Assembly (NCBI GenBank): GCA_934168355.1
Contig: CAKPNI010000006.1
Location: 1-63,170, forward strand
Direction: 5' to 3'
From: an uncultured Clostridia bacterium
GTDB lineage: Bacteria; Bacillota; Clostridia; TANB77; CAG-508
Length of the DNA stretch: 63,170 nucleotides
The notes beneath the pieces were generated by a model. It was not told the DNA's origin and made no database searches. It saw only the letters and a list, made by a program, of their open reading frames with translations. A program made the position numbers and the translations under genes. Shown here one piece after another: positions 43,846-52,420 of this stretch; within the stretch, counting starts at the first letter, position 1; each line of letters opens with the position of its first letter.

Positions 43846-43893
43846 TTATTTAAAAGCTTCTTTTACATTTGCATCGTAATCAATTTGCTCCAT
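43846..43893 (-). CDS. Possible 15-aa peptide downstream of spo0A
   Basis: MEQIDYDANVKEAFK with AGGAGGAG ten bases before the ATG. Between it and spo0A an inverted repeat CTATTCATT / AATGAATAG precedes the AGGAGGAGTTTTTTT run, which could equally be the spo0A terminator. Uncertain whether translated. Confidence 0.25.
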   Translation of the reverse strand: MEQIDYDANVKEAFK

Positions 43894-43987
43894 AATAAAA
43901 AAACTCCTCCTATTCATTAAATTAATGTTTTAAATAATTAAACACTAACCCAATGAATAGAAAAAGTTTATAGCCTTTTTCCATTCC

Positions 43988-44809
43988 CTATGCACTCTTA
44001 AGTTCAAGCCTCAATTTATCAGCAATCATTGCTATAAATTCTGAATTCGTAGGCTTTCCTTTAGCTGCTGAAACAGTATATCCAAAAATATTCTCCATCA
44101 AATCAACTTCACCTCTGCCCCATGCAACTTCAATAGCATGACGAATTGCACGTTCAACTCTTGAAGGAGTAGTTCCAAATTTCTGAGCAATTTGTGGATA
44201 CAGACTTTTAGTAATTTGGTTAATAACTTCAATATCATTAACAACCATAATAATAGCTTCTCTCAAATATTGATAACCTTTAATATGAGCAGGAACACCC
44301 ACTCCGTGAATAATATTAGTAACAAGAGCTTCAAGATTATCTTCCGCTTTATTTGAATTAACATTAACATAAGGAGTCCTTTTTGGCTCTCTTATAATAA
44401 AATTATTTCTTGTGCTTCTTGGTTTAAAATTCTTGATCTCCCTAATTCTTTGCATCAAAAGCTCAATATCAAATGGTTTTACCATATAATATTCAGCACC
44501 CAAACTTATTGCTTTTTGGGTTATCTTGTCTTGACCTACTGCTGATAGCATAATACAAATCGGTTTCTTATCTAATTCATTACTACTATTATTTACTTTT
44601 TCTAATACTCCAAGTCCATCTAAATGAGGCATTATAACATCTAATATTGCTATATCTGGTAATTTGTCTTTTATTAGGTCTACTGCTTCCAATCCATCTT
44701 TTGCAATTCCAACAACTTCCATATCTTCTTGATTTCTAAGATATGTTGCAAGTGTCCTACTAAATTCTTGATTGTCATCTGCAATTAATACTGTTATTTT
44801 CTCTTTCAC
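43988..44809 (-). CDS. spo0A: Sporulation master regulator Spo0A
   Basis: 273 aa. Receiver domain with the acidic pocket ADDNQ and phospho-acceptor ILDVIMPHLDG, then the Spo0A effector domain (IIHGVGVPAHIKGYQYLREAI, IAQKFGTTPSRVERAIRHAIEVAWGRG), which binds 0A boxes. Starts with GTG, eight bases after AGGAGG. Intact, with no CGG codon, in contrast to several of its probable downstream sporulation genes. Its presence argues for an endospore former. Confidence 0.97.
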   Translation of the reverse strand: MKEKITVLIADDNQEFSRTLATYLRNQEDMEVVGIAKDGLEAVDLIKDKLPDIAILDVIMPHLDGLGVLEKVNNSSNELDKKPICIMLSAVGQDKITQKAISLGAEYYMVKPFDIELLMQRIREIKNFKPRSTRNNFIIREPKRTPYVNVNSNKAEDNLEALVTNIIHGVGVPAHIKGYQYLREAIIMVVNDIEVINQITKSLYPQIAQKFGTTPSRVERAIRHAIEVAWGRGEVDLMENIFGYTVSAAKGKPTNSEFIAMIADKLRLELKSA

Positions 44810-44971
44810 AGCTTTATCCTCCTAAATATAAATTAAATTGTAAAAATTTTACAATTTGTATTATATTATATGGTCAACAAAAAAGCAATAGTTTTTGGTA
44901 ATTTTTTCCATTTTTTTATTTTTATTATAGACAAAAAACCGTATGTTTTCTTATAATCAAGCAAAAAGATT

Positions 44972-45602
44972 TTATTTATGGTAAATTTTTACATATTTAG
45001 ATTTACCAATCTCTACTTTTTTTATATTAATATTCCTATTTTTTACATCTGTTAAAAACTTTTCCTTCGTCAAAATACTCATTTCTATTAAACACTTTAT
45101 ATCATTTTCATATTTGGAATTCAAAATATTTATACCGTTTTTTCCAAAGTAATACTGAATGCTCTGAAAATCAGGATAATCTAAAGATATTGTCATTTCG
45201 ACTCCCGGCTCAATTTCTAAAGTTTCAGCCTTTTCTATCGCACCTAAGCATCCACCAGAATAGCTTCTTACAAGGCCTCCTGTACCTAGTAAAATTCCTC
45301 CAAAATATCTTGTAACAACTATAAGAACATTACATAAATTATTTTTTTGCAAAATGTTAAGCATTGGCGCACCTGCCGTTCCAGATGGCTCTCCGGTCAT
45401 CACTTGATTTTTCGTAAATTGTTTCATTTTCTAAAACTCTATATGCATAACAATTATGCCTTGCATCAAAATATTTCTTTTTGTATTCTTTTATTTTGTT
45501 TTCTGCATCTTCTTGGCTTTGTATATATATTAAATTTGCTATAAATTTTGATTTTTTTTCTGTAAGTTCAAATGTTGTATTTTTTGTTATTGTTTTGTAC
45601 AT
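44972..45602 (-). CDS. yigZ: YigZ/IMPACT family protein (one +1 recoding site)
   Basis: 209 aa from ATG MYKTITKN. The family signature SDDGEPSGTAGAPML is complete only if CGG 45393-45395 is read +1; the glycine of DDGEP comes from the GGA inside CGGA. Other motifs: FIANLIYIQSQEDAENKI, FDARHNCYAYRV, VVTRYFGGILLGTGGLVRSYSGG. The second ATG is preferred (AAGGAG seven bases upstream). The product is a conserved protein tied to translation or antibiotic resistance in other bacteria; its exact activity is unclear. Divided from fbp by a perfect palindrome. Confidence 0.93.
45392..45395 (-). other. +1 recoding site CGGA in yigZ
   Basis: GAC CGG AGA in frame 0. Skipping the C gives GGA GAG CCA TCT GGA, the near-invariant DGEPSG motif. 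This shows that glycine, not arginine, is the expected residue. Confidence 0.95.
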
Positions 45603-45618
45603 CATTTTTCTCCTTTTT

Positions 45619-45663
45619 GAAATGGGGACGGTTCTTTTTTGAAAAAGGAACCGTCCCCATTTC
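45619..45663. repeat. GGGGACGGTTC palindrome, copy 1
   Basis: Perfect 16-bp arms GAAATGGGGACGGTTC / GAACCGTCCCCATTTC around a 13-nt loop, between fbp and yigZ. An identical element is at 49527-49571. Confidence 0.9.
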
Positions 45664-45668
45664 AAAAT

Positions 45669-47627
45669 TTACTTCCAATCCTCTTTTATCTCACCATTTT
45701 TATACGCATTAAGTAGCTCCATCAAATCCTCAATCTCGCCTTTCAATTTCATGCCAATATCCGTGTCCCCAACCGTCTTTCTTACAACACCTTTTTTCTT
45801 TACAATAATTTCACTAATAATATCCTTTTCCTCTATAATGGCCTTAGATACAGACTCAAAAGGCTTTGTTTGACTTAGTAATAATCCATTTGAATTATAA
45901 GTTAACACATAACCTGCGTTTCCAGTCTTTTCTCTAAAGCTCTTGGCAAATCCGCCATCAATTATAAGCAATTTACCATTTGCTTTTATTGGACTTTCTC
46001 CATCTTTTACTTTTACTGGTATATGGCCATTTACAATATGAGAATCTTCATCATTTAATCCAAACTCTTCTAATATTTTATTACAATATTTTTCATCCTC
46101 TGATAATTTATAATATGGATTTTTATTTTCTTTATGTGTCTTAGAGTCTTTTACAAAGTAACTTTCAAAAGTTGCCATTTTATCTTTACCAAAAAATGGA
46201 GATTCAGGAGATAACCATAAAAACCACATAATATCTATTAATTCTTCTTGTTTGGTCATATATGCTTTGTTTACTGCTTCGTTTATTTCATCAAAATATG
46301 CCTTTCCAGCTAATTCTTTTTCTAAAAATTTGACCTTTGTAAATGTTCCATCTTCATTCATTGGTATACATCCATGAAATAATAAATTATCATTAAATAC
46401 TGTATACATTTCTCCTTTTGAAAATAAGAAATTTATATGATTATTTAAACTTGGACTATGTATAAATGATTCTGTTAACCTTTCTACTACTTCTTTCTCT
46501 TTTGAAGTTAATTCATAAGGTCTTTCTTTATCTATCGTTGGAAAATTAATATCATTTAACTCATATTTCTTTCCATCAATTCTTACAAGTCCTTTTTCTA
46601 TGTCCATTTTATCTAACAAAAGCCTATTTTCTAAATTATATTCTGTATGTTTTTTTATCATTTGCCCCTCTAACTTAAATTGAATTATTGTGATTGCTTT
46701 ATGAATTTTTGCAATAAGCTTTCTATCACTATTATCATATTTATTATAGTCAAATTCTTTTGGCAAAAATTTTTCGCAATTATCGTTTTTATATGTTTCT
46801 TGTGCAAATGTTGAAAGCGGCCTTATATTTATTCCATATGCATCTTCTAAAGTTCCTATATTATTATATCTTGCAGAATTTCTAACTACTGTTGCAATAC
46901 ATGCTTGATTTCCAAGTGCAGCTCCCATCCATAATATATCGTGGTTTCCCCACTGAATATCTAGGCTATGGAATTTCATTAGTTTTTCTATTACTAAATT
47001 TGGATATCTTCCTCTGTCAAATATGTCTCCAATTACATGTAAATGGTCAACTGCCATTTGTTTTATAAGTTCTGAAATCGCAATTATGAAGCTATCCGCC
47101 TGACCTAGTTCTATTATTGTTTTTATGATTTGTTTATAATAATACACTTTGTCTTTTTCACTATTTATTTGTGCATGTAGCAATTCGTCTATTATATATG
47201 CAAATTCATTTTTTATTGCTTTTCTTACTTTTGATCTTGTATATTTTGAGCTTACTTTTCTTGCAACTTCTACTAATCTATATAATGTTATAGTATACCA
47301 TTCATCTAGATTTTCTTTTGTTTCTTCTTTTATTATTTTTAGTTTTTCTTCTGGATAATAAATAAGTGTCGCAAGCATATTTCTTTCTTTTTCTGTTGTT
47401 TGATTTTCAAATATTTCATCTATTTTACTTCTTATTATTCCTGCTCCATTGTTCAAAATATGAGTAAATGGTGCATATTCTCCGTGTATATCACTTAGAA
47501 ATACTTCTGTTCCTTTTGGCAAGTTTAGAATTGCCTTTAAATTTATTATTTCTTCTGATACCTCAGTTATGTTTTTGTATTCTTTACTTAATAATCTCAA
47601 ATATTCTTGTTTATTGTAATCTTTCAT
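45669..47627 (-). CDS. fbp: Fructose-1,6-bisphosphatase class III
   Basis: 652-aa metallophosphatase of gluconeogenesis, full length for the Firmicute class III type. Calcineurin-like motifs VFLSDIHGEYAPF, HVIGDIFDRGRYPN, IQWGNHDILWMGA, VNGHIPVKVKDGESP, and FAKSFREKTGNAGYVLTYNS near the end. GGGAGGAC precedes the ATG. Divergent from the radical SAM gene at 47749. Confidence 0.96.
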   Translation of the reverse strand: MKDYNKQEYLRLLSKEYKNITEVSEEIINLKAILNLPKGTEVFLSDIHGEYAPFTHILNNGAGIIRSKIDEIFENQTTEKERNMLATLIYYPEEKLKIIKEETKENLDEWYTITLYRLVEVARKVSSKYTRSKVRKAIKNEFAYIIDELLHAQINSEKDKVYYYKQIIKTIIELGQADSFIIAISELIKQMAVDHLHVIGDIFDRGRYPNLVIEKLMKFHSLDIQWGNHDILWMGAALGNQACIATVVRNSARYNNIGTLEDAYGINIRPLSTFAQETYKNDNCEKFLPKEFDYNKYDNSDRKLIAKIHKAITIIQFKLEGQMIKKHTEYNLENRLLLDKMDIEKGLVRIDGKKYELNDINFPTIDKERPYELTSKEKEVVERLTESFIHSPSLNNHINFLFSKGEMYTVFNDNLLFHGCIPMNEDGTFTKVKFLEKELAGKAYFDEINEAVNKAYMTKQEELIDIMWFLWLSPESPFFGKDKMATFESYFVKDSKTHKENKNPYYKLSEDEKYCNKILEEFGLNDEDSHIVNGHIPVKVKDGESPIKANGKLLIIDGGFAKSFREKTGNAGYVLTYNSNGLLLSQTKPFESVSKAIIEEKDIISEIIVKKKGVVRKTVGDTDIGMKLKGEIEDLMELLNAYKNGEIKEDWK

Positions 47628-47748
47628 TTTTTGTCCTCCCTTATTTAAAGTAAAATTATTTTATCATATTATTGGGTTTTATAAAAGGACTTTTGACATT
47701 TTTCATTGCTTCTTGTATAATCTTAATTCAAGAAAGGATATTTTAAAA

Positions 47749-48678
47749 ATGGAAAATATTGAAAGATATAGACACTTAAATTCATACCTTAAAAATAAAT
47801 TTGGTGAAAGAACACTTAAAATATGTATTGATGGAAATTTTACTTGCCCTAATCGTGACGGAAAAGTTGGAACTTCTGGATGTATATTTTGCAGTGAAAG
47901 AGGTTCTGGAGAACATATTTCGTGTAGTCATATTGAGGATAATGTAACTTCTATTCAAAAACAAGTAAAAGCTTATTTTTCAAGCTATAAAGCTACTCGT
48001 GCTAATAAATTTATAGCTTATTTTCAAAATTTTACAAATACATATGATTCGCTTACTAATTTGAAGGCAAAATATGATGCTGCTTTAATAGATGAACGTA
48101 TTGTTGGACTTGAAATTGCAACTAGACCGGATTGCATTAATGAGGATATTGTTAAATTGATTAAAAGTTATTCTGATAAATACTACGTTTGCGTTGAATT
48201 AGGCTTGCAAACTTCTAATGATACTACAGGAAAATTGATTTGCAGAGGGTATAATTCTTTAGATTTTACTAATGCTGTTTTGCTTTTAAATAAATATAAT
48301 ATTGATGTTGTTGCTCATATTATGGTTGGACTTCCAAACGAAAATTTTGATGATATTAAAGAAACTGTAAAATTTTTAAATAACCATTCTATTCAAGGTC
48401 TTAAAATTCATTCTACTTATGTTGTTGAAAATACAGTTTTAGCCAATTGGTATAAATGCGGAAAATATGAACCTATTTCCTTGGAATATTATTTGGATTG
48501 CTTAGCTTATATTATTACTCATATTTCTCCTAATGTTGTAATTCATAGGATTTCCGGGGATGCACCTAAGGATATTTTGGTTGCTCCTAGTTGGAATTTG
48601 CATAAGAAGTGGATTTTGAATGATTTTGATAAGTTGATGAGAGAAGGAAATTTGTTTCAAGGGATGGATTTTGAGTAA
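47749..48678 (+). CDS. YhcC-type radical SAM protein
   Basis: 309 aa from ATG MENIERYRHL (AAAGGA upstream). Iron-sulfur motif CPNRDGKVGTSGCIFC, variant-spaced as in the TIGR01212/YhcC family, followed by FIAYFQNFTNTYDSL, GLEIATRPDCI, VELGLQTSNDTT and HIMVGLPNENFDDI. The C-terminus VIHRISGDAPKDILVAPSW is family-typical. Substrate unknown. Confidence 0.9.
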   Translation: MENIERYRHLNSYLKNKFGERTLKICIDGNFTCPNRDGKVGTSGCIFCSERGSGEHISCSHIEDNVTSIQKQVKAYFSSYKATRANKFIAYFQNFTNTYDSLTNLKAKYDAALIDERIVGLEIATRPDCINEDIVKLIKSYSDKYYVCVELGLQTSNDTTGKLICRGYNSLDFTNAVLLLNKYNIDVVAHIMVGLPNENFDDIKETVKFLNNHSIQGLKIHSTYVVENTVLANWYKCGKYEPISLEYYLDCLAYIITHISPNVVIHRISGDAPKDILVAPSWNLHKKWILNDFDKLMREGNLFQGMDFE

Positions 48679-48681
48679 ATT

Positions 48682-48710
48682 TTGACGAAGTAAACATAAT
48701 ATGGTATAAT
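48682..48710 (+). promoter_or_regulatory. Sigma-A promoter of the 48770 gene
   Basis: TTGACG (48682-48687), 17-bp spacer, TATAAT (48705-48710), overlapping the end of the radical SAM gene region and 60 nt upstream of the orphan gene. Confidence 0.85.
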
Positions 48711-48769
48711 AGAGATATGTTTGGGGCAATTCGTCTCAGCAAATAAAATTCAGAAAGGTGTAATACACA

Positions 48770-49186
48770 ATGGAAGAAAACAAAAAATGTAACACCCACC
48801 CAACCCGGAAAGAGAGATTCGTAAATCTCAACTGTGAGCTTCAGCAGTCTAAGGTAGCCTTAGATAAAGCTAAAACTCCAGAGGAAGTTAATCAGGCTCT
48901 GGATAAGCTCTCTGTACTTGCGGAATATATGGCAGCTGATAGCTCATTTAAAGGGGATTTTTATGATTTCCGAGGTACAATCAAAGCTGTAAGACTGCAC
49001 AAAGCAACACTTAAAGACTTAAGCTTCTGGTTCGACACACTGTGTAAGCGTACCAATGAGCTTATCGACGAAGAAACAAAAAAAGAAAAGATTGCTACAG
49101 AGCAGCTGAGAGCCTTGCTTACCGAAGCATTGACTCATGTTGATGAACTTGCTGCTGTTCTTGATATCAGCAAAATTTTCAAATAA
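48770..49186 (+). CDS. Orphan 138-aa protein of atypical composition
   Basis: Not recognised. Mostly helical: LQQSKVALDKAKTPEEVNQA, KATLKDLSFWFDTLCKRTNE, AEALTHVDELAAVL-like end. Codon use differs from the neighbours, with many C- and G-ending codons (CTC AAC TGT GAG CTT CAG CAG), which points to recent transfer. It carries an in-frame CGG (48806-48808) that a +1 shift would convert to an early stop, so intact expression needs CGG to be read as an amino acid. Strong own promoter and terminator. AAAGG precedes the ATG. Confidence 0.7.
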   Translation: MEENKKCNTHPTRKERFVNLNCELQQSKVALDKAKTPEEVNQALDKLSVLAEYMAADSSFKGDFYDFRGTIKAVRLHKATLKDLSFWFDTLCKRTNELIDEETKKEKIATEQLRALLTEALTHVDELAAVLDISKIFK

Positions 49187-49218
49187 GCTCTTTAACCGGT
49201 AAAAAAGGTAGGCACCTT

Positions 49219-49256
49219 CTAGAGGATAGGATTTTCTGTCCTCTAGTTTCTTTTTA
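49219..49256 (+). terminator. Terminator of the 48770 gene
   Basis: CTAGAGGA / TCCTCTAG stem followed by TTTCTTTTT. Confidence 0.88.
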
Positions 49257-49270
49257 CCTACCTATTATTA

Positions 49271-49510
49271 CTACTTAGAAATTAATTCACACACAATATT
49301 ACTAAATTCAGTAGGATTTTCAATATTCAATCCCTCAATCAATCTAGCACCATCATACAAAATTTTACTATATTTTTTAAGTTCTTCTTTATTATTCAAA
49401 TACAAATCCTTTAATTTTTGTGCAATTGGATGATTCTCATTAATCTCCAAAATCATTTTAGCTTTAACTCCTTGATTATATGTTGTATTTTGTGTTATTG
49501 TTTTGTACAT
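49271..49510 (-). pseudogene. Chimeric ORF: yigZ start joined to a duplicated HtpG C-terminus
   Basis: The first ~11 codons (MYKTITQNTT) and the ribosome site copy the start of yigZ; from residue ~12 the ORF is the last ~67 residues of HtpG (NQGVKAKMILEINENHP to VCELISK). The 203-bp tail (49275-49477) matches 50376-50578 with three mismatches. The fusion is in frame with a good AAGGAG, so a 79-aa peptide could be made. It is listed as a pseudogene because it lacks the ATPase and most of the middle domain; it would cover the HtpG dimerisation region. Confidence 0.75.
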
Positions 49511-49526
49511 CATTTTTCTCCTTTTT

Positions 49527-49571
49527 GAAATGGGGACGGTTCTTTTTTGAAAAAGGAACCGTCCCCATTTC
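49527..49571. repeat. GGGGACGGTTC palindrome, copy 2
   Basis: Same 16-bp arms and loop as 45619-45663. The match to the yigZ upstream region continues through the ribosome site into the chimeric ORF, for ~90 bp in all. Confidence 0.9.
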
Positions 49572-49575
49572 GAAA

Positions 49576-50349
49576 TCAAAAATAGGTTTGGTGAAAGGAC
49601 GCTAGAATACATTTTAGCAATTCCATAGTTTGTTCATGAACTTTTTCAGATGTAAATTTTTTACAAACTAAATTTGCATATTTAGTTAGATACTGTCTTT
49701 CTTTTAAATATTTTAAGGAAAAATTAAAATATAAATCATAAACATAAGCAAATGGTACAGAGATTTCATCAGCATTATTTTTTATATCTTTATAATTTAT
49801 TTTATGTTCAGATTTGAATTCGTTCATAATTTTTTCACTGATACTTTCGCATTCAAAATCTTTATACCAAAACGCATTTTCAAAATCATAATTACATATA
49901 ACATAAAATATATCTAGTTTATCTGCATCACGTATAATTTTACAGAATAAGTTTTCTTCTTTTGTTAATCCTTCTTCTATTCTATCTTTATTATGGTTTA
50001 AAATTGCCTTTTTTATAATTTCTCTATATTTATCTTCTATATCAAATTTTTCTATTAAATTTTCATCGAATAGAATTTGTGTTCCAAGTTTAGCATGATT
50101 TACAGAATCTTTATCACTAAAAGTATCATACATCTCCACTTGTTTAAATCTACCTATGTCATGAAAAAATCCTATTGTTTCCGCCAAAATTGTTTGTTCT
50201 TCATTTAAATTTAAATCTTTTGCAATTAAAGCACTTATTTTAGCCACTCTTTCAATATGTTCAATTTTTAGTTTTATTCTTCCTTGTTTTTTGTCGAAAT
50301 TCGATACATATATATCAAATTCTCTTTTTACCTTTTCTATATTAATCAT
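49576..50349 (-). CDS. HD-domain phosphohydrolase
   Basis: 257 aa. HD signature: IEHIERVAKISALIAKD, AETIGFFHDIGRFKQ, SVNHAKLGTQILF, AILNHNKDR, IIRDADKLDIFYVIC. Probable nucleotide or phosphate ester hydrolase; specificity is not evident. It starts 22 nt after the htpG stop and is followed by the palindrome, so it lies exactly between the full htpG and the duplicated htpG tail. Confidence 0.85.
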   Translation of the reverse strand: MINIEKVKREFDIYVSNFDKKQGRIKLKIEHIERVAKISALIAKDLNLNEEQTILAETIGFFHDIGRFKQVEMYDTFSDKDSVNHAKLGTQILFDENLIEKFDIEDKYREIIKKAILNHNKDRIEEGLTKEENLFCKIIRDADKLDIFYVICNYDFENAFWYKDFECESISEKIMNEFKSEHKINYKDIKNNADEISVPFAYVYDLYFNFSLKYLKERQYLTKYANLVCKKFTSEKVHEQTMELLKCILASFHQTYF

Positions 50350-50371
50350 CGTTTTTTCCTCGTTAAACTTT

Positions 50372-52252
50372 TTATTTAGAAATTAATTCGCACACAATAT
50401 TACTAAATTCAGTAGGATTTTCAATATTCAATCCCTCAATCAATCTAGCACCATCATATAAAATCTTACTATATTTTTTAAGTTCTTCTTTATTATTCAA
50501 ATACAAATCCTTTAATTTTTGTGCAATTGGATGATTCTCATTAATCTCCAAAATCATTTTAGCTTTAACTCCTTGATTGTTAGGCATAGAATTAAGAACT
50601 TTCTCCATCTCCGTTGAAATTTCACCTTCACTGCTTAAACAAACAGGATGATCTTTTAATTTGTGAGTAAATCTAACTTCCTCAACATCTTTAATTTCAT
50701 CTTTCATTAAAGTAAACATATCTTTATTTTCTTCATTTATTTTCTTTAATTCTTCTTTTTCTTCTTTGCTTTCCAAATCAAGATTATCTGAAGATACATT
50801 TGCAAATTGTTTTTTGTCATATTCCATTAAAACTTTTAAAACAAATTCATCAATATTTTCTGTTAAATATAGTATTTCATAACCTTTTTCTTTAACTCCT
50901 TGAACTTGTGGCAACATATCAATTTTATCAATTGTTTCACCTGCTGCATAAAAAATTTTCTCTTGTCCATCTTTCATTCTTTCTACATATTCTTTTAGAG
51001 TTGTAAGGTTTTTAGTTGTTGATGAATAGAACAAAATTAAATCTTTTAAATTGTCTTTGTTCATTCCAAAGTCATTGTAACATCCAAATTTTAGTTGTGT
51101 TCCAAAGTTTTTGAATATTTTTTCATATTCTTCTCTGTCATTTTTAAGCATATTTTCTAGTTCTTGTCTTATCTTTTTTTCTATATTTTTAGCAATTGTT
51201 TTTAATTGTCTATCTTGTTGTAGTAACTCTCTTGATATATTTAAGGATAGGTCTGGGCTATCAATTAAACCTTTTACAAATCCAAAATAATCTGGTAATA
51301 AGTCTTGACAATTGTCCATTATTAGAACACCATTTGAATATAGTTGCAAACCTTTTTCATATTCTTTTGTGTAATAATCATATGGTAAATGTGATGGAAT
51401 ATATAAAAGCATACTGTAATTTATTCCACCCTCAATTGTGCTATGTATTACTTTTGCAGGTGCTTCATAGTCTGAAAATTTATCAATGTAAAACGAATTA
51501 TATTCGTCTTGAGTTATATCTTGTTTCTTCTTTTTCCAAAGTGGAATCATGCTATTTAATGTTTCTATTTCTTTTTTGTCTATATATTCATCTTTAGAAC
51601 CTTCTTTTAGTTCTTTTCTTGTTACTTCCATCTTAATAGGGTAACGTATATAGTCTGAATATTTTTTTACAATTTCTTGAATTCTATAATCTTCTATGAA
51701 TTCATCATAATTTTCTTCATCTGTATTGTCTTTAATATATAATGTAATTTTTGTTCCTACACTTTCCTTTGATGTTTCTTCTATTGTATATCCATCAGCT
51801 CCAAAAGAAGTCCATTTGTAGGCTTTATCTTCTCCTACCTTTTTGCTTTCTACTTCTATTTTTTTAGCAACCATAAATGCTGAGTAAAATCCTACTCCAA
51901 ATTGACCTATTATATCTATATCTTCTTTTTTCTCGTTATTGTTTTTGAACAGGTATGAACCACTTTGTGCTATTGTTCCTAAGTTGTTTTCTAATTCTTG
52001 TTTGTTCATTCCACATCCATTATCTTCTATTGTTAGAGTTCTAGCTTCTTTATTTGTTGTTAGCTTTACTTCTAGGTCATTTCTGAATATGTTTAGGTTG
52101 TTGTCTGTTAGTGATCGATAATATAGCTTGTCCATTGCATCACTTGCATTTGAGATTAGCTCTCTTAAAAATATTTCTTTATTTGTGTATATTGAGTTTA
52201 TCATTAGGTCTAGTAGTCTTTTTGATTCGGCTTTGAATTGTTTTGTTTCCAT
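50372..52252 (-). CDS. htpG: Molecular chaperone HtpG (Hsp90)
   Basis: 626-aa dimeric ATP-dependent chaperone. N-terminal GHKL ATPase: FLRELISNASDAMDKL, IEDNGCGMN, IGQFGVGFYSAFMVA. Middle domain with SRELLQQDRQL, C-terminal dimerisation region ENHPIAQKLKDLY. GGAAAGGAAG precedes the ATG. Transcription from a near-consensus promoter overlapped by a CIRCE-like operator. The final 200 bp is duplicated at 49275-49477. Confidence 0.97.
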   Translation of the reverse strand: METKQFKAESKRLLDLMINSIYTNKEIFLRELISNASDAMDKLYYRSLTDNNLNIFRNDLEVKLTTNKEARTLTIEDNGCGMNKQELENNLGTIAQSGSYLFKNNNEKKEDIDIIGQFGVGFYSAFMVAKKIEVESKKVGEDKAYKWTSFGADGYTIEETSKESVGTKITLYIKDNTDEENYDEFIEDYRIQEIVKKYSDYIRYPIKMEVTRKELKEGSKDEYIDKKEIETLNSMIPLWKKKKQDITQDEYNSFYIDKFSDYEAPAKVIHSTIEGGINYSMLLYIPSHLPYDYYTKEYEKGLQLYSNGVLIMDNCQDLLPDYFGFVKGLIDSPDLSLNISRELLQQDRQLKTIAKNIEKKIRQELENMLKNDREEYEKIFKNFGTQLKFGCYNDFGMNKDNLKDLILFYSSTTKNLTTLKEYVERMKDGQEKIFYAAGETIDKIDMLPQVQGVKEKGYEILYLTENIDEFVLKVLMEYDKKQFANVSSDNLDLESKEEKEELKKINEENKDMFTLMKDEIKDVEEVRFTHKLKDHPVCLSSEGEISTEMEKVLNSMPNNQGVKAKMILEINENHPIAQKLKDLYLNNKEELKKYSKILYDGARLIEGLNIENPTEFSNIVCELISK

Positions 52253-52273
52253 TTATATTACTTCCTTTCCTTT

Positions 52274-52335
52274 GCTCTTTTGGGACCGGTTCTTTTGTGA
52301 ACATGTTCTTTTGGGACCGGTTCTTTTGTGGGCAT
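52274..52335 (-). repeat. Two 31-bp tandem repeats in the htpG leader
   Basis: Two adjacent 31-bp units (52274-52304, 52305-52335) sharing TTTTGGGACCGGTTCTTTTG; they differ only at the edges. Same family as 8491-8550 and 61597-61627. Confidence 0.85.
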
Positions 52336-52350
52336 TTTTTCTTTGAGGGT

Positions 52351-52379
52351 ATTATATATCTGTTTTTTAGCAATGTCAA
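52351..52379 (-). promoter_or_regulatory. Sigma-A promoter of htpG
   Basis: Minus strand TTGACA (52374-52379), 17-bp spacer, TATAAT (52351-52356): perfect consensus boxes and spacing, inside the CIRCE-like element. Confidence 0.93.
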
Positions 52380-52393
52380 TAGTAGAGTGCTAG
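52367..52393. promoter_or_regulatory. CIRCE-like operator (HrcA site) of htpG
   Basis: TTAGCAATG, nine bases, GAGTGCTAG. Left arm matches consensus at 7 of 9 positions, right arm at 8 of 9. The 9-bp spacer differs from that of clpB by one base, and the position relative to the promoter is the same. Confidence 0.8.
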
Positions 52394-52420
52394 TTTTGTT
52401 GTGTAAAAAACTTAGAATCT

